Shown: positions 46,345-55,402 of the stretch, in pieces
Layout of the letters: every line of letters starts with the position of its first letter
How positions within the stretch are numbered: the stretch's first letter is position 1
Assembly: GCA_018434245.1 (NCBI GenBank)
Contig: JAHDPQ010000098.1
Span: 29,777-93,776, forward strand
Reading direction: 5' to 3'
Origin: Oscillospiraceae bacterium
GTDB lineage: Bacteria > Bacillota > Clostridia > Oscillospirales > Ruminococcaceae
Length of the DNA: 64,000 nucleotides
Program-made: the position numbers and the translations under genes
The notes under the pieces: generated by a model
What the model was told of the DNA's origin: nothing
Seen by the model: the letters and a program-made list of their open reading frames with translations, nothing else
Databases searched by the model: none

Positions 46345-47221
46345 AGGATACATCTCCTTCCTTGGAGCGGACATAGAGCAGAGCAAAGATCGAAAGGATC
46401 ACAAAGCAGACCACGCTCACCGCCGCCGAGTAGGGCCGGTTGTTAAACTGGAAGGCATTCTGATAGATGTTACTTACCAGAATGGAGGAGGAGTTGGCGG
46501 GGCCGCCCTGAGTCATCATAAAAATAACGTCAAAGGAGTTAAAGGCCCAGATGCCCACCAACAGTCCCAGCGTGCGCATGGAAGACGCAATCAGGGGCAG
46601 GGTGATCTTAAAAAAAGACTGGATGCTGCCTGCACCGTCAATTTTGGCAGCTTCGTAGATATAGGTGGGGATGGAATACAACGTGGAAAGAATGTTAAGA
46701 GCACAAAAAGGCGCTACCGCCCACACGTTGACAATCATCACCGCCAGCAGGGAGGTTTTGGTGTTCCCCAAAAAGTTTAAGGGTTCACTGATCAGCCCCA
46801 GCCGGGTGAGAATATCCCCAATATGCCCAAACACGGGGTTGTACATCAGCCGCCAGATCATGCAGGAAACCGCCGCCGGCATGGCGTAGGGAATGAGGAT
46901 GATGCCGGTCATCACCTTTTTGCCGGGAAAGGCCTGATACAGTACCAGTGCCATGCCCAAACCAAACAGCAGCTTGAAAAACGTGCCCACAAACACCCAG
47001 ATGCCGGTGTTGAGCAGCAGCCGGGATGTTTCCCGGTGGCGGATGAATTTAATAAAGTTGTTCAGCCCCACATAAAAATACTGACCGGTAGAAGTACGGT
47101 CATAAACGGAGAGATTAAAAACCTCTGTAATGGGATAGATAATAAATGCTGCGAAAACAGCCAGCATAGGTAAAATGTAAAGCAGGTTCAGCAGATTTTC
47201 CCGCCGGTTGGCCTGTTTCAT
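46337..47221 (-). CDS. Carbohydrate ABC transporter permease, MalF/UgpA-like
   Basis: 294 residues, six membrane segments, with EAA loop YEAAKIDGAGSIQSFFKITLPLI. Partner of the MalG-like permease. With the binding protein it makes a CUT1-type importer; no ATPase gene is present, so the system probably shares a housekeeping MsmX-like ATPase from elsewhere. Confidence 0.94.
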   Translation of the reverse strand: MKQANRRENLLNLLYILPMLAVFAAFIIYPITEVFNLSVYDRTSTGQYFYVGLNNFIKFIRHRETSRLLLNTGIWVFVGTFFKLLFGLGMALVLYQAFPGKKVMTGIILIPYAMPAAVSCMIWRLMYNPVFGHIGDILTRLGLISEPLNFLGNTKTSLLAVMIVNVWAVAPFCALNILSTLYSIPTYIYEAAKIDGAGSIQSFFKITLPLIASSMRTLGLLVGIWAFNSFDVIFMMTQGGPANSSSILVSNIYQNAFQFNNRPYSAAVSVVCFVILSIFALLYVRSKEGDVSYE

Positions 47222-47415
47222 GGCTTCTCCTCCAATTCTTATGACCGCCTTAGGAGATCACTGGAATCATACTATTCTGCTTCTGCGATGGAAGGCGGAA
47301 TGCTCTCATCCGGCAATCCGATTGCCGCTGGGCCAAAGCCTCAGGCGGATAGTATGGCAGAACATCAGTGCGCTGGTACAAAGAATGTCCCCTTCCCTTT
47401 TGGATGGGGATAAGC

Positions 47416-47451
47416 GGTGTGGGCAAAAAACCGCAGTCCTTCGCCCACACC
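47416..47451 (-). other. Intercistronic hairpin between binding protein and permease genes
   Basis: 9-bp perfect stem GGTGTGGGC / GCCCACACC with an 18-nt loop just after the binding-protein stop. No tail T-run, so probably an mRNA-stabilising element that favours excess binding protein. The rest of 47222-47415 shows nothing clear. Confidence 0.6.
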
Positions 47452-47461
47452 AACCTATTCC

Positions 47462-48775
47462 TTACTTCTGGAGCAGTTCGTCTACCATGGGGCCGGCTTC
47501 GGCAAAGGCCTCGGCGGGCGTCATCTCGCCCATCACCGCTTTGGTGATATAGTCGGCCATTACTTTTTGTACTTCCTCCCAGCTGGAGATGGTAGGCTTA
47601 AACTTGGCCAGAGGCTCCAGCTCGGCAAAGGGAGCTACCATCACGTTGGCGGGATCGGTAAAGGCGGGACGCTCAAAGAAGCTCTTCTGGTTGGGAACCC
47701 AACCGGCCTGCTCGATCACGTCGCCCATGCGGTCCTTGGTGTGCCAGAATTCCAGCCACTTTCCGGCGGCTTCCTCATTGCCGGTCTTGAACACCAGGTC
47801 CACGTCCATGATACCCAGAGAGTACTGGGAACCGCCGGCTCCCTTGAGAGGTGCGCCAATCACAGCCCAGCTGTAGTCCTCGCCGGCATCGGCCAGAGCA
47901 GCCAGCCCCTGAGCGTTGTGGATGTAGGCAGCAGCAGTCTGGGTGGTGAAGTTGTTCTGAGTGAAGTTAATATCGGCTTCGCCGTAATCGGGCACGGCAT
48001 ACTTGGCCAGATCGCAGTAAACTTGCAGGGCGGCCACGCCGTTTTCGTTGTTAAATCCGTTGGTTTTGCCGTCGGCAGAGGCTACGTCGCCGTCATAGGC
48101 CCACAGAATGGGCAGGAAGCAGTCCAGAGTGTTCTTGGGATGTCCCGCTACCATGGAGTAAGCGTACTTGCCGCCACCCACCAGCTTAGGGGCAACTTCC
48201 AAAAACTCCTGCCAGGTGGTGGGCAGCTCGGTGATGCCCGCGGCATCCAGCAGGTTCTTGTTGTACAGGATGGAGCGGATGGACATGTAGGAGGGCAGTA
48301 CCCACAGCTGACCATCTACGGTGCAGACGTCCAGAGCAGCTTTGGAGAAGTCATCTTTCAGCTCTTGGCTGATCAGGTCGTCCAGAGGCACGGTGTAGCC
48401 CAGATTTTTAAACTGCTGGGTCCAGCCGGAAAAGCCGTACATGGCGTCTGGGGGAGTGCCGGCTTCACACAGAGTGATGATCTTCTGGTAGGCATCGGAA
48501 TATGCCCAGGATTCCAGCTTGACCTTGATGCCGGTTTCTGCCTCAAATTCTTCGGCAGCTTTTTGCAGCTGATTCATGCCGGTGTCACCCAAAGTGACAT
48601 AAGTAATGGTGGTACCCTCTGCAGGAGCGCTGTCACCGGAAGGAGCGGCTTCGCTTCCGCTGGAAGGTGTGCTTGCCGCAGGGGAAGCGGGAGGCGTAGG
48701 GTCAGAAGGGGCCGAACAGGCGGCCAGAGCCACTGCCAGCAATAGAGACAGTGCCAATGCGATTGCTTTTTTCAT
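47462..48775 (-). CDS. Sugar ABC transporter substrate-binding lipoprotein
   Basis: 437 residues from ATG 48775, after AAGGAGAAG. Signal peptide with lipobox LAACS; the mature protein begins at C20 with a Ser/Pro/Ala linker to about residue 50. The family 1 extracellular binding fold starts TITYVTLGDTGMNQLQKAAEEFE. It captures a carbohydrate outside the cell. The substrate is unknown, but the NagAB genes point to an amino sugar or a glycan fragment. The opening 23 codons of the longer frame are rejected. Confidence 0.93.
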   Translation of the reverse strand: MKKAIALALSLLLAVALAACSAPSDPTPPASPAASTPSSGSEAAPSGDSAPAEGTTITYVTLGDTGMNQLQKAAEEFEAETGIKVKLESWAYSDAYQKIITLCEAGTPPDAMYGFSGWTQQFKNLGYTVPLDDLISQELKDDFSKAALDVCTVDGQLWVLPSYMSIRSILYNKNLLDAAGITELPTTWQEFLEVAPKLVGGGKYAYSMVAGHPKNTLDCFLPILWAYDGDVASADGKTNGFNNENGVAALQVYCDLAKYAVPDYGEADINFTQNNFTTQTAAAYIHNAQGLAALADAGEDYSWAVIGAPLKGAGGSQYSLGIMDVDLVFKTGNEEAAGKWLEFWHTKDRMGDVIEQAGWVPNQKSFFERPAFTDPANVMVAPFAELEPLAKFKPTISSWEEVQKVMADYITKAVMGEMTPAEAFAEAGPMVDELLQK

Positions 48776-48898
48776 GTTTCTTCTCCTTTGAATTTTTATA
48801 GAGTGAGTGCAAAACGTTCCGAACCCTCGGAACGAGAAAAACAAATGAAAGCCCCCAATCGGGAATCTATCAGCGCAATACCTTAACCAGCTTAGGCT

Positions 48899-49852
48899 TT
48901 AATCCAAAAACCGGCCTTCCATAACAGCTCGGTTGTCCACGGGAGCCACAATTTCGCCATAAAGCTCCGGGCGTCGAAAACACAGCATATCCTCTCGCAG
49001 ATAATCGATTCCGCCCCGGCGGGCCATTGCAACGTCTTTTCCGATCTTGGGGATGTCCAGGTCGATTTCCGCCATGGCAATTCCCGGATAGTGGCCGGTC
49101 TCCGCTATGATCAAACCCTCGTGATTGATGATCATGGCCCGGCCGGTCATGGCGTGGCCCGGGCTGTAGGGGGCGTAGTAGTCGGGGCTGGCAAAGTTGG
49201 AAGTCACCAACACGCAGTGGTAGTCGATAGCCTTGGAGCGGGCCATGATCTGCAGGGTTTCCTCCGAAGGGCCATAGGTCTGATGAGGCCAGAGAATCAT
49301 CTCGGCGCCCTTGAGGGTCAGAACACGGAACACTTCGGGAAAGTAAATATCCATACAGATGGCGATACCCACGACACCAAAATCCAGATGGAACACCGGG
49401 AGCTCGTCTCCGGCACTAATGCCAAAGCAGCGCTTTTCGTTGGCGCAGAGATGGGTTTTGCGGTACTTGCCGGCCACCTGTCCCTGCCGGTCTATCACAA
49501 CGGCGGTGTTGTACATCTTGCTGCCGTCCAGCTCGGTGTAGTTGGCCACCACATACATGCGGTACCGGGCGGCCAATGCCCCCAGACTTTTGGTGAGGGG
49601 CCCGGGAATGGGCTCTGCAATCCGGTGGCGCACCTGGGAATAGTCGGTGCCTTCCAGATACAGGTTTTGCTGTGTACCTTCCAGCTCGGCAGCTCCAAAG
49701 CTGTCGAAATGTTCCGGCAGCAGCACCAGGTCACAGCCTGCCTTTCCCGCCTGCTCCAGCATATTTTCGCAGAGCTCAACATACTCCCGACGGGGAATGG
49801 GCTGCAGATGCAGGATTCTGGAAATGGTGCCTATTTTTACCATACGTCCCAT
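48899..49852 (-). CDS. Carbon-nitrogen hydrolase (nitrilase superfamily)
   Basis: 317 residues from ATG 49852 (GAGGGA upstream). Catalytic triad E47 (LLPEHFD), K132 (KYRKTHL) and C166 (GIAICMDIYFPE). Members hydrolyse amides, N-carbamoyl compounds or nitriles, or transfer acyl groups. Within an amino sugar cluster an amidase step on an N-acyl or carbamoyl group is plausible. It precedes the transporter genes and follows the SIS gene by 19 bp, so it belongs to the same transcript. Substrate unknown. Confidence 0.92.
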   Translation of the reverse strand: MGRMVKIGTISRILHLQPIPRREYVELCENMLEQAGKAGCDLVLLPEHFDSFGAAELEGTQQNLYLEGTDYSQVRHRIAEPIPGPLTKSLGALAARYRMYVVANYTELDGSKMYNTAVVIDRQGQVAGKYRKTHLCANEKRCFGISAGDELPVFHLDFGVVGIAICMDIYFPEVFRVLTLKGAEMILWPHQTYGPSEETLQIMARSKAIDYHCVLVTSNFASPDYYAPYSPGHAMTGRAMIINHEGLIIAETGHYPGIAMAEIDLDIPKIGKDVAMARRGGIDYLREDMLCFRRPELYGEIVAPVDNRAVMEGRFLD

Positions 49853-49871
49853 ATTGCTTCCCTCTTTTGGC

Positions 49872-50516
49872 CTATAAATGCCGGATACGTTCCAGATACG
49901 CATCCAGTGTTTTTTCATTGCTGCTGCTTTTGGGAAAGCCTCTTCCCTGCCACAGGGGCGGAACTTTGCAGCCCTCTGCGGCCTTTTGCAGCAAAACGTC
50001 CAGCACAATGGAAAAAGCAGCGGCCATCATACCGTCTGCGAGGTTTTCAGCAGGTCCCAGGTCAATGAAGATGCAGCCCTCCGCAGTTTTTTGGAAAAGC
50101 GGGGCGATGACAATCACCCGGAGCTCTTTACCAAGGGCGTGTTCCACGGCTTCCCGGAACATCCGGCTGGAAGGGTCCTCGCTTAGCAGCAAGATAGCAT
50201 CCCCCGGTTGGATGTTCTCATAGTAATCCAGCACACAGGGAGCAAGGCCTTCCAAATCCCGGCACAGACTGCTGCGCCAGGCACCGTGGGCAATATCCAG
50301 AGAAGGGTCCAGAATGGGATTGAGATTGGCCAGCCCGCCTCCCCGGAAAAAGACAGTGCCGATGAGGGAGCTGGTAAAGGGCTGTGCTCCAAAGATATGT
50401 ATCAGGCGGTTTTGATTCGTAGTTTCCGCCAGGAGGGCGGCCGCCTGCCGGATTTCTTTCTGGTTTTGCCCCAAGGAGGGCAGATAGGCTGCAGCCTGAC
50501 TCAAATAGCGTTCCAT
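49872..50516 (-). CDS. SIS-like domain protein, divergent paralogue
   Basis: 214 residues. It aligns by eye with the two other SIS proteins here: IFGAQPFTSS, FRGGGLANLNPILDP, then IAHGAW. The usual GPGGHS loop is changed to GAQPFTSS and the following RxxxxxRxxG part is altered, so sugar-phosphate binding may be lost or different. It may be a regulatory partner of the SIS protein encoded 20 bp upstream. Length is short. Function unknown. Confidence 0.7.
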   Translation of the reverse strand: MERYLSQAAAYLPSLGQNQKEIRQAAALLAETTNQNRLIHIFGAQPFTSSLIGTVFFRGGGLANLNPILDPSLDIAHGAWRSSLCRDLEGLAPCVLDYYENIQPGDAILLLSEDPSSRMFREAVEHALGKELRVIVIAPLFQKTAEGCIFIDLGPAENLADGMMAAAFSIVLDVLLQKAAEGCKVPPLWQGRGFPKSSSNEKTLDAYLERIRHL

Positions 50517-50536
50517 CTCGTTTTCCTCCCCAAAGG

Positions 50537-51289
50537 CTACATACTTTTCACTTTTCCCCAGATACGTCCGATGTACTCCTGATTGGCCTCGATACCCCCT
50601 GCCTGCAGGGAGTTGGTCCAGGTAAAGGGATTTCCACCTTTTTTTCCAATGGCCACCATGGTTTGGGCCAGCAGGGCCTTGAGGACAATAGCCTGCATAA
50701 TGGTTGCTACCGGCGATATTTTATGTTCCAGCATATCATATTCCAAGACGGCGTCACCATAGGGAACCTTGCTGTCTAGATAATAATCCGCTACCTGATA
50801 CAGGCTTTTGCCGCTGCTGTGGCGGGCTCCCCCATAGGTGGAGGCATCGGAAAAGGTGGGAGAGGTTATGGCAATGACGGTAGCGCCTTTGGCTTTGCAC
50901 TCCAAAGCGCCCTGAATGGCCACCGGATTGATGCCATACGCGCTGCCAAACAGCACCACATCCCCCGGCCCAATCCGGTGGTATTCCACCACCACCCGGG
51001 CAAAGCCCTCTACCCGTTCCATGCCGTTGATTTCCCGGGCGGCCCCATGAGAAAGGGAGATGTTGGGGTCGTAAATGGGACACAGGGCAGCCAGCTCCCC
51101 CTTGCGGTACATGGCATCCTCCGAAAAAATAGAGGAATGTCCTCCCGGTCCCCAAAGGTATATCAGCTTGCCCGACAATACCTGTTCCGCCAGAAGGTCT
51201 GCGATTTCCGCCACCTTGGGGGACTCATCGTCCCGCACCCGGTCAATCAGCTCTTTTAAGGTCTCCAGATAGTCCAAAAAGGGCTCCAT
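50537..51289 (-). CDS. SIS (sugar isomerase) domain protein
   Basis: 250 residues from ATG 51289, with GGGAGGG 8 nt upstream. SIS fold with LWGPGGHSS near residue 40 and the shared pattern YRKGELAALCPIYDPNISLSHGAAR. SIS proteins bind phosphosugars; examples are GlmS, GmhA, KdsD and MurQ. This one belongs to the sugar-isomerase-domain group of uncharacterised proteins. First gene of the minus-strand cluster, divergent from a FadR-type regulator. Confidence 0.85.
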   Translation of the reverse strand: MEPFLDYLETLKELIDRVRDDESPKVAEIADLLAEQVLSGKLIYLWGPGGHSSIFSEDAMYRKGELAALCPIYDPNISLSHGAAREINGMERVEGFARVVVEYHRIGPGDVVLFGSAYGINPVAIQGALECKAKGATVIAITSPTFSDASTYGGARHSSGKSLYQVADYYLDSKVPYGDAVLEYDMLEHKISPVATIMQAIVLKALLAQTMVAIGKKGGNPFTWTNSLQAGGIEANQEYIGRIWGKVKSM

Positions 51290-51463
51290 GGCACAATCCC
51301 TCCCCATCAAATGGTCATATCAACAGATGATTCTGCTTTTATTATAATCAAATTGAAACTGTTCGTCTTTGCACAAAACGGTAGTTTTTGTTGCACATTT
51401 TAAAAAAACACCATATTTTTTATAGTTTACTACTATATTTTAACAAGTTATTACAAAAAATTA

Positions 51464-51496
51464 TTTACAACTTTCTCAAAATATGATATTATCATA
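51464..51496 (+). promoter_or_regulatory. Promoter and operator of the second FadR-type regulator
   Basis: TTTACA at 51464-51469, 17 bp, TATTAT at 51487-51492, overlapped by the palindrome TATGATA-T-TATCATA (51482-51496), which suggests autorepression. The AT-rich gap 51290-51597 also contains a minus-strand TATAAT near 51341 for the SIS gene. Confidence 0.65.
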
Positions 51497-51597
51497 ATAC
51501 CAATTGCAGAAAAGTGCAGAATAAGCGGATATAAAATGCCTTATCCCAAGTTCTGTTAGGGTGATGCGAACAGACCCAAAGGGTTAGGAGTGGTTTT

Positions 51598-52287
51598 TTG
51601 AAGGTAACGAGAGTGAAGTTGAGCGATCAGGTAGCCAACGAGATTCAAAACATGATTTTAAACAACGACTTTCAGGCTGGAGACAAGCTGCCGGTGGAAA
51701 ACGAACTGGCTAAAATGTTTTCCGTCAGCCGGATCACGGTGCGGGAAGCCATTAGTAAGCTGAGTCTCACCGGCATTATCGACGTGCGTCAGGGCGAGGG
51801 CACCTTTGTCAAGAAGCTGGGGCCGGAATCCTTTATGAAGCCGCTTCTTCCCATGCTGATGATGGGCAAAAAGGATATGCAGGATGTGCTGGAGGTGCGG
51901 CTGCTGATCGAATGCAAGAACGCCCAGCTAGCGGCCAAAAACGCCACCCCCGCCGAGCTTGCCAAGGTCAAGGCCTGCCTGGAAAAAATGGAACAGTGCG
52001 CCATGGAAGGGGACCTGGCTCAGTATAACCGGTATGATGCCAAATTCCACTACTTAGTGGCTAAATGCAGCCACAACCAGGTACTGGTCACCATTCAAGA
52101 ACTGCTGATGGATATGGTAACCAGCTCTATCGAAGTGACCATTCAGCCGCCCAACGCCCTTGCCACTTCCATTTTGCTCCACCGCAAAATTTACGAGGCC
52201 TTGCGCAACCACGATCAACAGGCCGCCTTTGAGTTCATGCAGCAGCATATCGGAGGCGCCGCCGGTTATGTGGACAGTAGCCTGTAG
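51598..52287 (+). CDS. GntR-family regulator, FadR/FCD subfamily
   Basis: 229 residues. Translation begins at TTG 51598, with AGGAG 7 nt upstream. Winged helix-turn-helix at residues 5-70 (ELAKMFSVSRITVREAISKLSLTG), FCD domain at about 80-220. Divergent from the SIS-nitrilase-transporter operon and upstream of an AraC gene, it probably controls that cluster in response to a small acid. It differs from the regulator at 36667 in its operator. Confidence 0.93.
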   Translation: MKVTRVKLSDQVANEIQNMILNNDFQAGDKLPVENELAKMFSVSRITVREAISKLSLTGIIDVRQGEGTFVKKLGPESFMKPLLPMLMMGKKDMQDVLEVRLLIECKNAQLAAKNATPAELAKVKACLEKMEQCAMEGDLAQYNRYDAKFHYLVAKCSHNQVLVTIQELLMDMVTSSIEVTIQPPNALATSILLHRKIYEALRNHDQQAAFEFMQQHIGGAAGYVDSSL

Positions 52288-52305
52288 TATTTGGGGAGAC
52301 ATGTC

Positions 52306-53094
52306 ATGCTGATTACAGATGTGCAGGTGCACAGCATCCGGAGAATCGAATCTCCCTCTGTTTTGGAAGCATCCCACCATGCCAGACTCCTGTTTGTGTC
52401 GGGAGAGGGCAGCTTAACCGGAGATGGGGGCACACTGGCCGTGTCCGAGGGGCAGTGCGCCTATCTACCCGGCAAAAGCAGCAGTTCCGCCAGAGGCAAG
52501 ATGACCCTGATTCAGATTACCTTTTCCACCGGCAACCAAAAGCTAGCCCAATGTCTGGGGCAGGTGCCCTGCATTTTACCGATCCGCAACCTTTCCGCCC
52601 GGGAAATCATCTTAAACATGATCTGGGAATGCAAACGCAAGACCCCTCACTGCCGGGATGCAGCCGGTCTGGGGTTGATGCGTCTGTTGTTCGAAGCCAT
52701 TGCCCAGCAAAACGAACAACAGGAGGATACGCCGGAACAATTCCAATGGGAAGCCTTTACGGACCCCATTATGCGACTGAGCGTCAATTATATCGACCAG
52801 CATCTGGCCGACGACGATGTGCTGGATCAAATCTGCACCATGGTCAACCGCAATCAGGCCCAACTCAACTACCTGTTTAAAAAATACGCTGGAATCACTG
52901 CTATGCAGTGGCTGGGACAGCGCAGGCTGCTCCGCTCCAAGGAGCTTCTCTGCTTTTCCAACTACACTATTACGGAAATAGCGGAAATGACAGGGTTTAA
53001 ATCCATTCATTACTTCAGCCGCTATTTTAAGAAAAAAGAGCTTATCAATCCGCAAAAATTCAAAGAGACATTATTGCCGGCCAATTTATTTTAG
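52306..53094 (+). CDS. AraC-family transcriptional regulator
   Basis: 262 residues from ATG 52306, with GGGGAG 7 nt upstream. N-terminal cupin-like sensing domain at about residues 15-110 and a C-terminal double helix-turn-helix (RNQAQLNYLFKKYAGITAMQWL and TITEIAEMTGFKSIHYFSRYFKKKE). It is 18 bp after the FadR-type gene, so the cluster has two local regulators. Effector unknown; a sugar is likely. Confidence 0.9.
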   Translation: MLITDVQVHSIRRIESPSVLEASHHARLLFVSGEGSLTGDGGTLAVSEGQCAYLPGKSSSSARGKMTLIQITFSTGNQKLAQCLGQVPCILPIRNLSAREIILNMIWECKRKTPHCRDAAGLGLMRLLFEAIAQQNEQQEDTPEQFQWEAFTDPIMRLSVNYIDQHLADDDVLDQICTMVNRNQAQLNYLFKKYAGITAMQWLGQRRLLRSKELLCFSNYTITEIAEMTGFKSIHYFSRYFKKKELINPQKFKETLLPANLF

Positions 53095-53163
53095 GGTTGG
53101 TTCCCATCCACGGGGTGTGAACGGTTTCAGGAGTTTGTACAGTTCAAGGTGTGGAGGGGGGAC

Positions 53164-53274
53164 ATGCCATATGTCAACGGGCAACAAGACGAAATGTTGA
53201 AAATGCCAAAGATGCGCTGGCAACCAGCCCTGAATGAGGTGGCGGCAAATTTGGAAAGGTTGGATTGGATATGA
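53164..53274 (+). CDS. Small ORF coupled to the third SIS gene
   Basis: 36 codons, starting MPYVNGQQDEMLKMPKMRWQ, with the strong site GGAGGGGGG just before its ATG. Its TGA overlaps the next gene's ATG in an ATGA arrangement, which is a hallmark of translational coupling. The C-terminus is helical and leucine-rich. No homologue recognised. It may be a real small protein or a coupling leader peptide. Confidence 0.5.
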   Translation: MPYVNGQQDEMLKMPKMRWQPALNEVAANLERLDWI

Positions 53275-54029
53275 GCAAAGAAATTGCAGGCTACAGGCAA
53301 CAACTGGGTGAAATACTCCAACAGATTGAGGGGGAAAGCCCCAGCATCCAAAAGGGAGCGGCCATCATTACCGATGCCATTATGGCGGATCGCACCGTTC
53401 ACGTCATCGGCCCGGGAGGACATTCCAACATCGGCGTGGAGGAGGTGCTGTGGCGGGCAGGGGGCCTTGCGGTCTGGAATGCCATTCTAGACCCAGGCAC
53501 CAATCTGATTCACGGGGCCAAGCGCTCCAATTTTATTGAGAGAACCCCCGGATACGCCAAAAGCGTGCTGGACGCCTACGGCGTGGGAAAGCAGCCGGGA
53601 GAGGTGATGGTGATTATCAACGCCTATGGCCTCAATGCCATGACCATTGACACAGTGGAAGAGTGTAAGCGCAGAGGGGTCACCACCATTGGCGTCACCT
53701 CCTCCTCTTTTGCCACGCTGGTTCCGGCAGGGCATAAGGCTCGTCACCCCAGTAACAAGAACCTCTTTGAAGAAGTGGACATTTTTATCGACAACCATCT
53801 GCCCCCAGGGGACGCTGTGGTTGCCATCGAAGGCTTTGGAGAAAAGGTGGGTTCCACCTCCACCTTCTGCAACTGCTTTGTGATGAACTGCCTGGTGATC
53901 GAAGCCGTCAAGCTTTTAATTGCCAGAGGCGTCACCCCTCCGGTTTTTATGAGTGCCAACATGCCGGGGGGCGACGAGCACAACAAAGCCATGGAAGAAA
54001 AATACGCCGGCATCATCAAACATTTATAA
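53271..54029 (+). CDS. SIS (sugar isomerase) domain protein
   Basis: 252 residues from ATG 53271, chosen by the ATGA overlap with the small ORF; an in-frame TTG at 53265 is the alternative. VHVIGPGGHSN near residue 43, then WRAGGLAVWNAILDPGTNLIHGAKR, as in the paralogue at 50537. A C-terminal arm VGSTSTFCNCFVMNCLVIEAVKLL adds to the fold. Plus-strand arm of the divergent sugar cluster, ending near a strong hairpin. Role unknown. Confidence 0.85.
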   Translation: MSKEIAGYRQQLGEILQQIEGESPSIQKGAAIITDAIMADRTVHVIGPGGHSNIGVEEVLWRAGGLAVWNAILDPGTNLIHGAKRSNFIERTPGYAKSVLDAYGVGKQPGEVMVIINAYGLNAMTIDTVEECKRRGVTTIGVTSSSFATLVPAGHKARHPSNKNLFEEVDIFIDNHLPPGDAVVAIEGFGEKVGSTSTFCNCFVMNCLVIEAVKLLIARGVTPPVFMSANMPGGDEHNKAMEEKYAGIIKHL

Positions 54030-54161
54030 TCAGCTTGTAACCTGCCCAAACAAAACCACGGCTCTTTGGCGAAGAACAGACACAAACATAGAGTCTGCTC
54101 TCCCATCCAGAGAAACACAGGTTTTAAACCAAGGTATCTCCATATTTTTTTCCCATACATA

Positions 54162-54199
54162 CAAAGGCGCTTCCGGCCCAGTGACCGGAGGCGCCTTTG
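54162..54199. terminator. Hairpin between convergent SIS and dehydrogenase genes
   Basis: 15-bp stem CAAAGGCGC(T/C)TCCGG / CCGGAGGCGCCTTTG with one G-T pair. Neither side has a long T-run, but its length and position suggest a bidirectional terminator. Confidence 0.65.
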
Positions 54200-54243
54200 T
54201 GTTAGAAAGAAAGGACGAACAATAAGATAGAGGCGGAACTGGA

Positions 54244-55278
54244 TTAATCCAGATATAGGTGGATGGGATAGGAGAGGTATTCCACAGGCTCTAGCTTTTC
54301 TACGGTGATGTAGCCTGCCGGGGCCCGCAGAACGCTGGGGATGCGGTTGACGATGGTTGCGCAGGTGTGCTCCACGGTGGCAGGCTTTTGCACAAAGAAG
54401 GTGGTGTCCGGCTCGCCGGTAATCTTCCAGTCGCACATGTCGCCGTCGTCGGGGCCGTACACCTTGCCGATGCACTGGGTTTCAATCACCGGCCCTTGGA
54501 AGGTCTCGGTGGTGACTACAGCGCTCATGCCGATGCAATCCCCCTTGGGAATAGTGCGTCCCAAGGTTTCGGAATACAGGTCGGTTTCATAGAAGTAGGG
54601 CACGCACTTCTGGGTCTGGGACTTGATGGTCCAACCCATCTTGTTGCAGAGAGCCTCGTTGGAGTTCCAGACATAGGCGGGTTCCAGAGTGGTGGGGTGA
54701 GCGATCTTCTCCTCAAACTCCTGGGGAGTCATGCCGGCGCCGTGGGCCTCGGCCAGGGCCAGACCGTAATCTTCCACGTTATAGCTGACAGCGCCTTCTA
54801 TTTTTTCGATGTGGTGGACTCCCCCGGCCACACAGCCGATCATGTTGATCCAGAAGATGTCCTGCATACCGGAACCCACAATGGTGCAGCCGGTTTCTTT
54901 GGCCAGCTTATCCAGCTTGTTGGTGATGGCAGAAGCGGTGGTCCAGGGGTAGATGGCCTCTTCGCAGGTGGTGAGGATATGAATGCCCCGGCGAGCGCAG
55001 CGCTCGAAATGAGGATAGACGTCATCCATAAAGCTAAACAGGGTGAGGATGGCGATGTCGGCGTCGCAGCTGTCCAGCACGGCGTCGGCATCGCTGCTGA
55101 TCTTGACCCCCAGCTGAGTGCCCAGTCCGGCAAAGTCTCCTACGTCCATTCCGATCACTTCGGGATTGACGTCGATGGCCCCCACAATTTCTGCGCCGTT
55201 TTCATACAGATAACGCAGAGTGTATTTGGACATCTTCCCACAGCCATACTGTACGACACGGATTTTTTCTCGATTCAT
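54244..55278 (-). CDS. DapB-like dehydrogenase, 2,4-diaminopentanoate dehydrogenase family
   Basis: 344 residues from ATG 55278, preceded by AGAGGG. N-terminal Rossmann fold with [13 protein letters not shown] near residue 12 and [16 protein letters not shown]. The layout, without the catalytic Lys-Arg motif of true dihydrodipicolinate reductase, fits amine dehydrogenases such as 2,4-diaminopentanoate dehydrogenase of ornithine fermentation. The other genes of that pathway (ora, ort) are absent, so it may be a different amine or amino-acid dehydrogenase. Followed by the MerR gene divergent arrangement; the two face the same way on the minus strand. Confidence 0.8.
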   Translation of the reverse strand: MNREKIRVVQYGCGKMSKYTLRYLYENGAEIVGAIDVNPEVIGMDVGDFAGLGTQLGVKISSDADAVLDSCDADIAILTLFSFMDDVYPHFERCARRGIHILTTCEEAIYPWTTASAITNKLDKLAKETGCTIVGSGMQDIFWINMIGCVAGGVHHIEKIEGAVSYNVEDYGLALAEAHGAGMTPQEFEEKIAHPTTLEPAYVWNSNEALCNKMGWTIKSQTQKCVPYFYETDLYSETLGRTIPKGDCIGMSAVVTTETFQGPVIETQCIGKVYGPDDGDMCDWKITGEPDTTFFVQKPATVEHTCATIVNRIPSVLRAPAGYITVEKLEPVEYLSYPIHLYLD

Positions 55279-55402
55279 GGAAGCAACCCTCTTTCTATAT
55301 AATATGTATTTGCAGAACGGACATCCTGCCTTTATCCTTATAATAAGGGTTGCTGTTGCTATAAGGTCAACCGGGATATTTGGCAAAATAATAACAAAAT
55401 CT

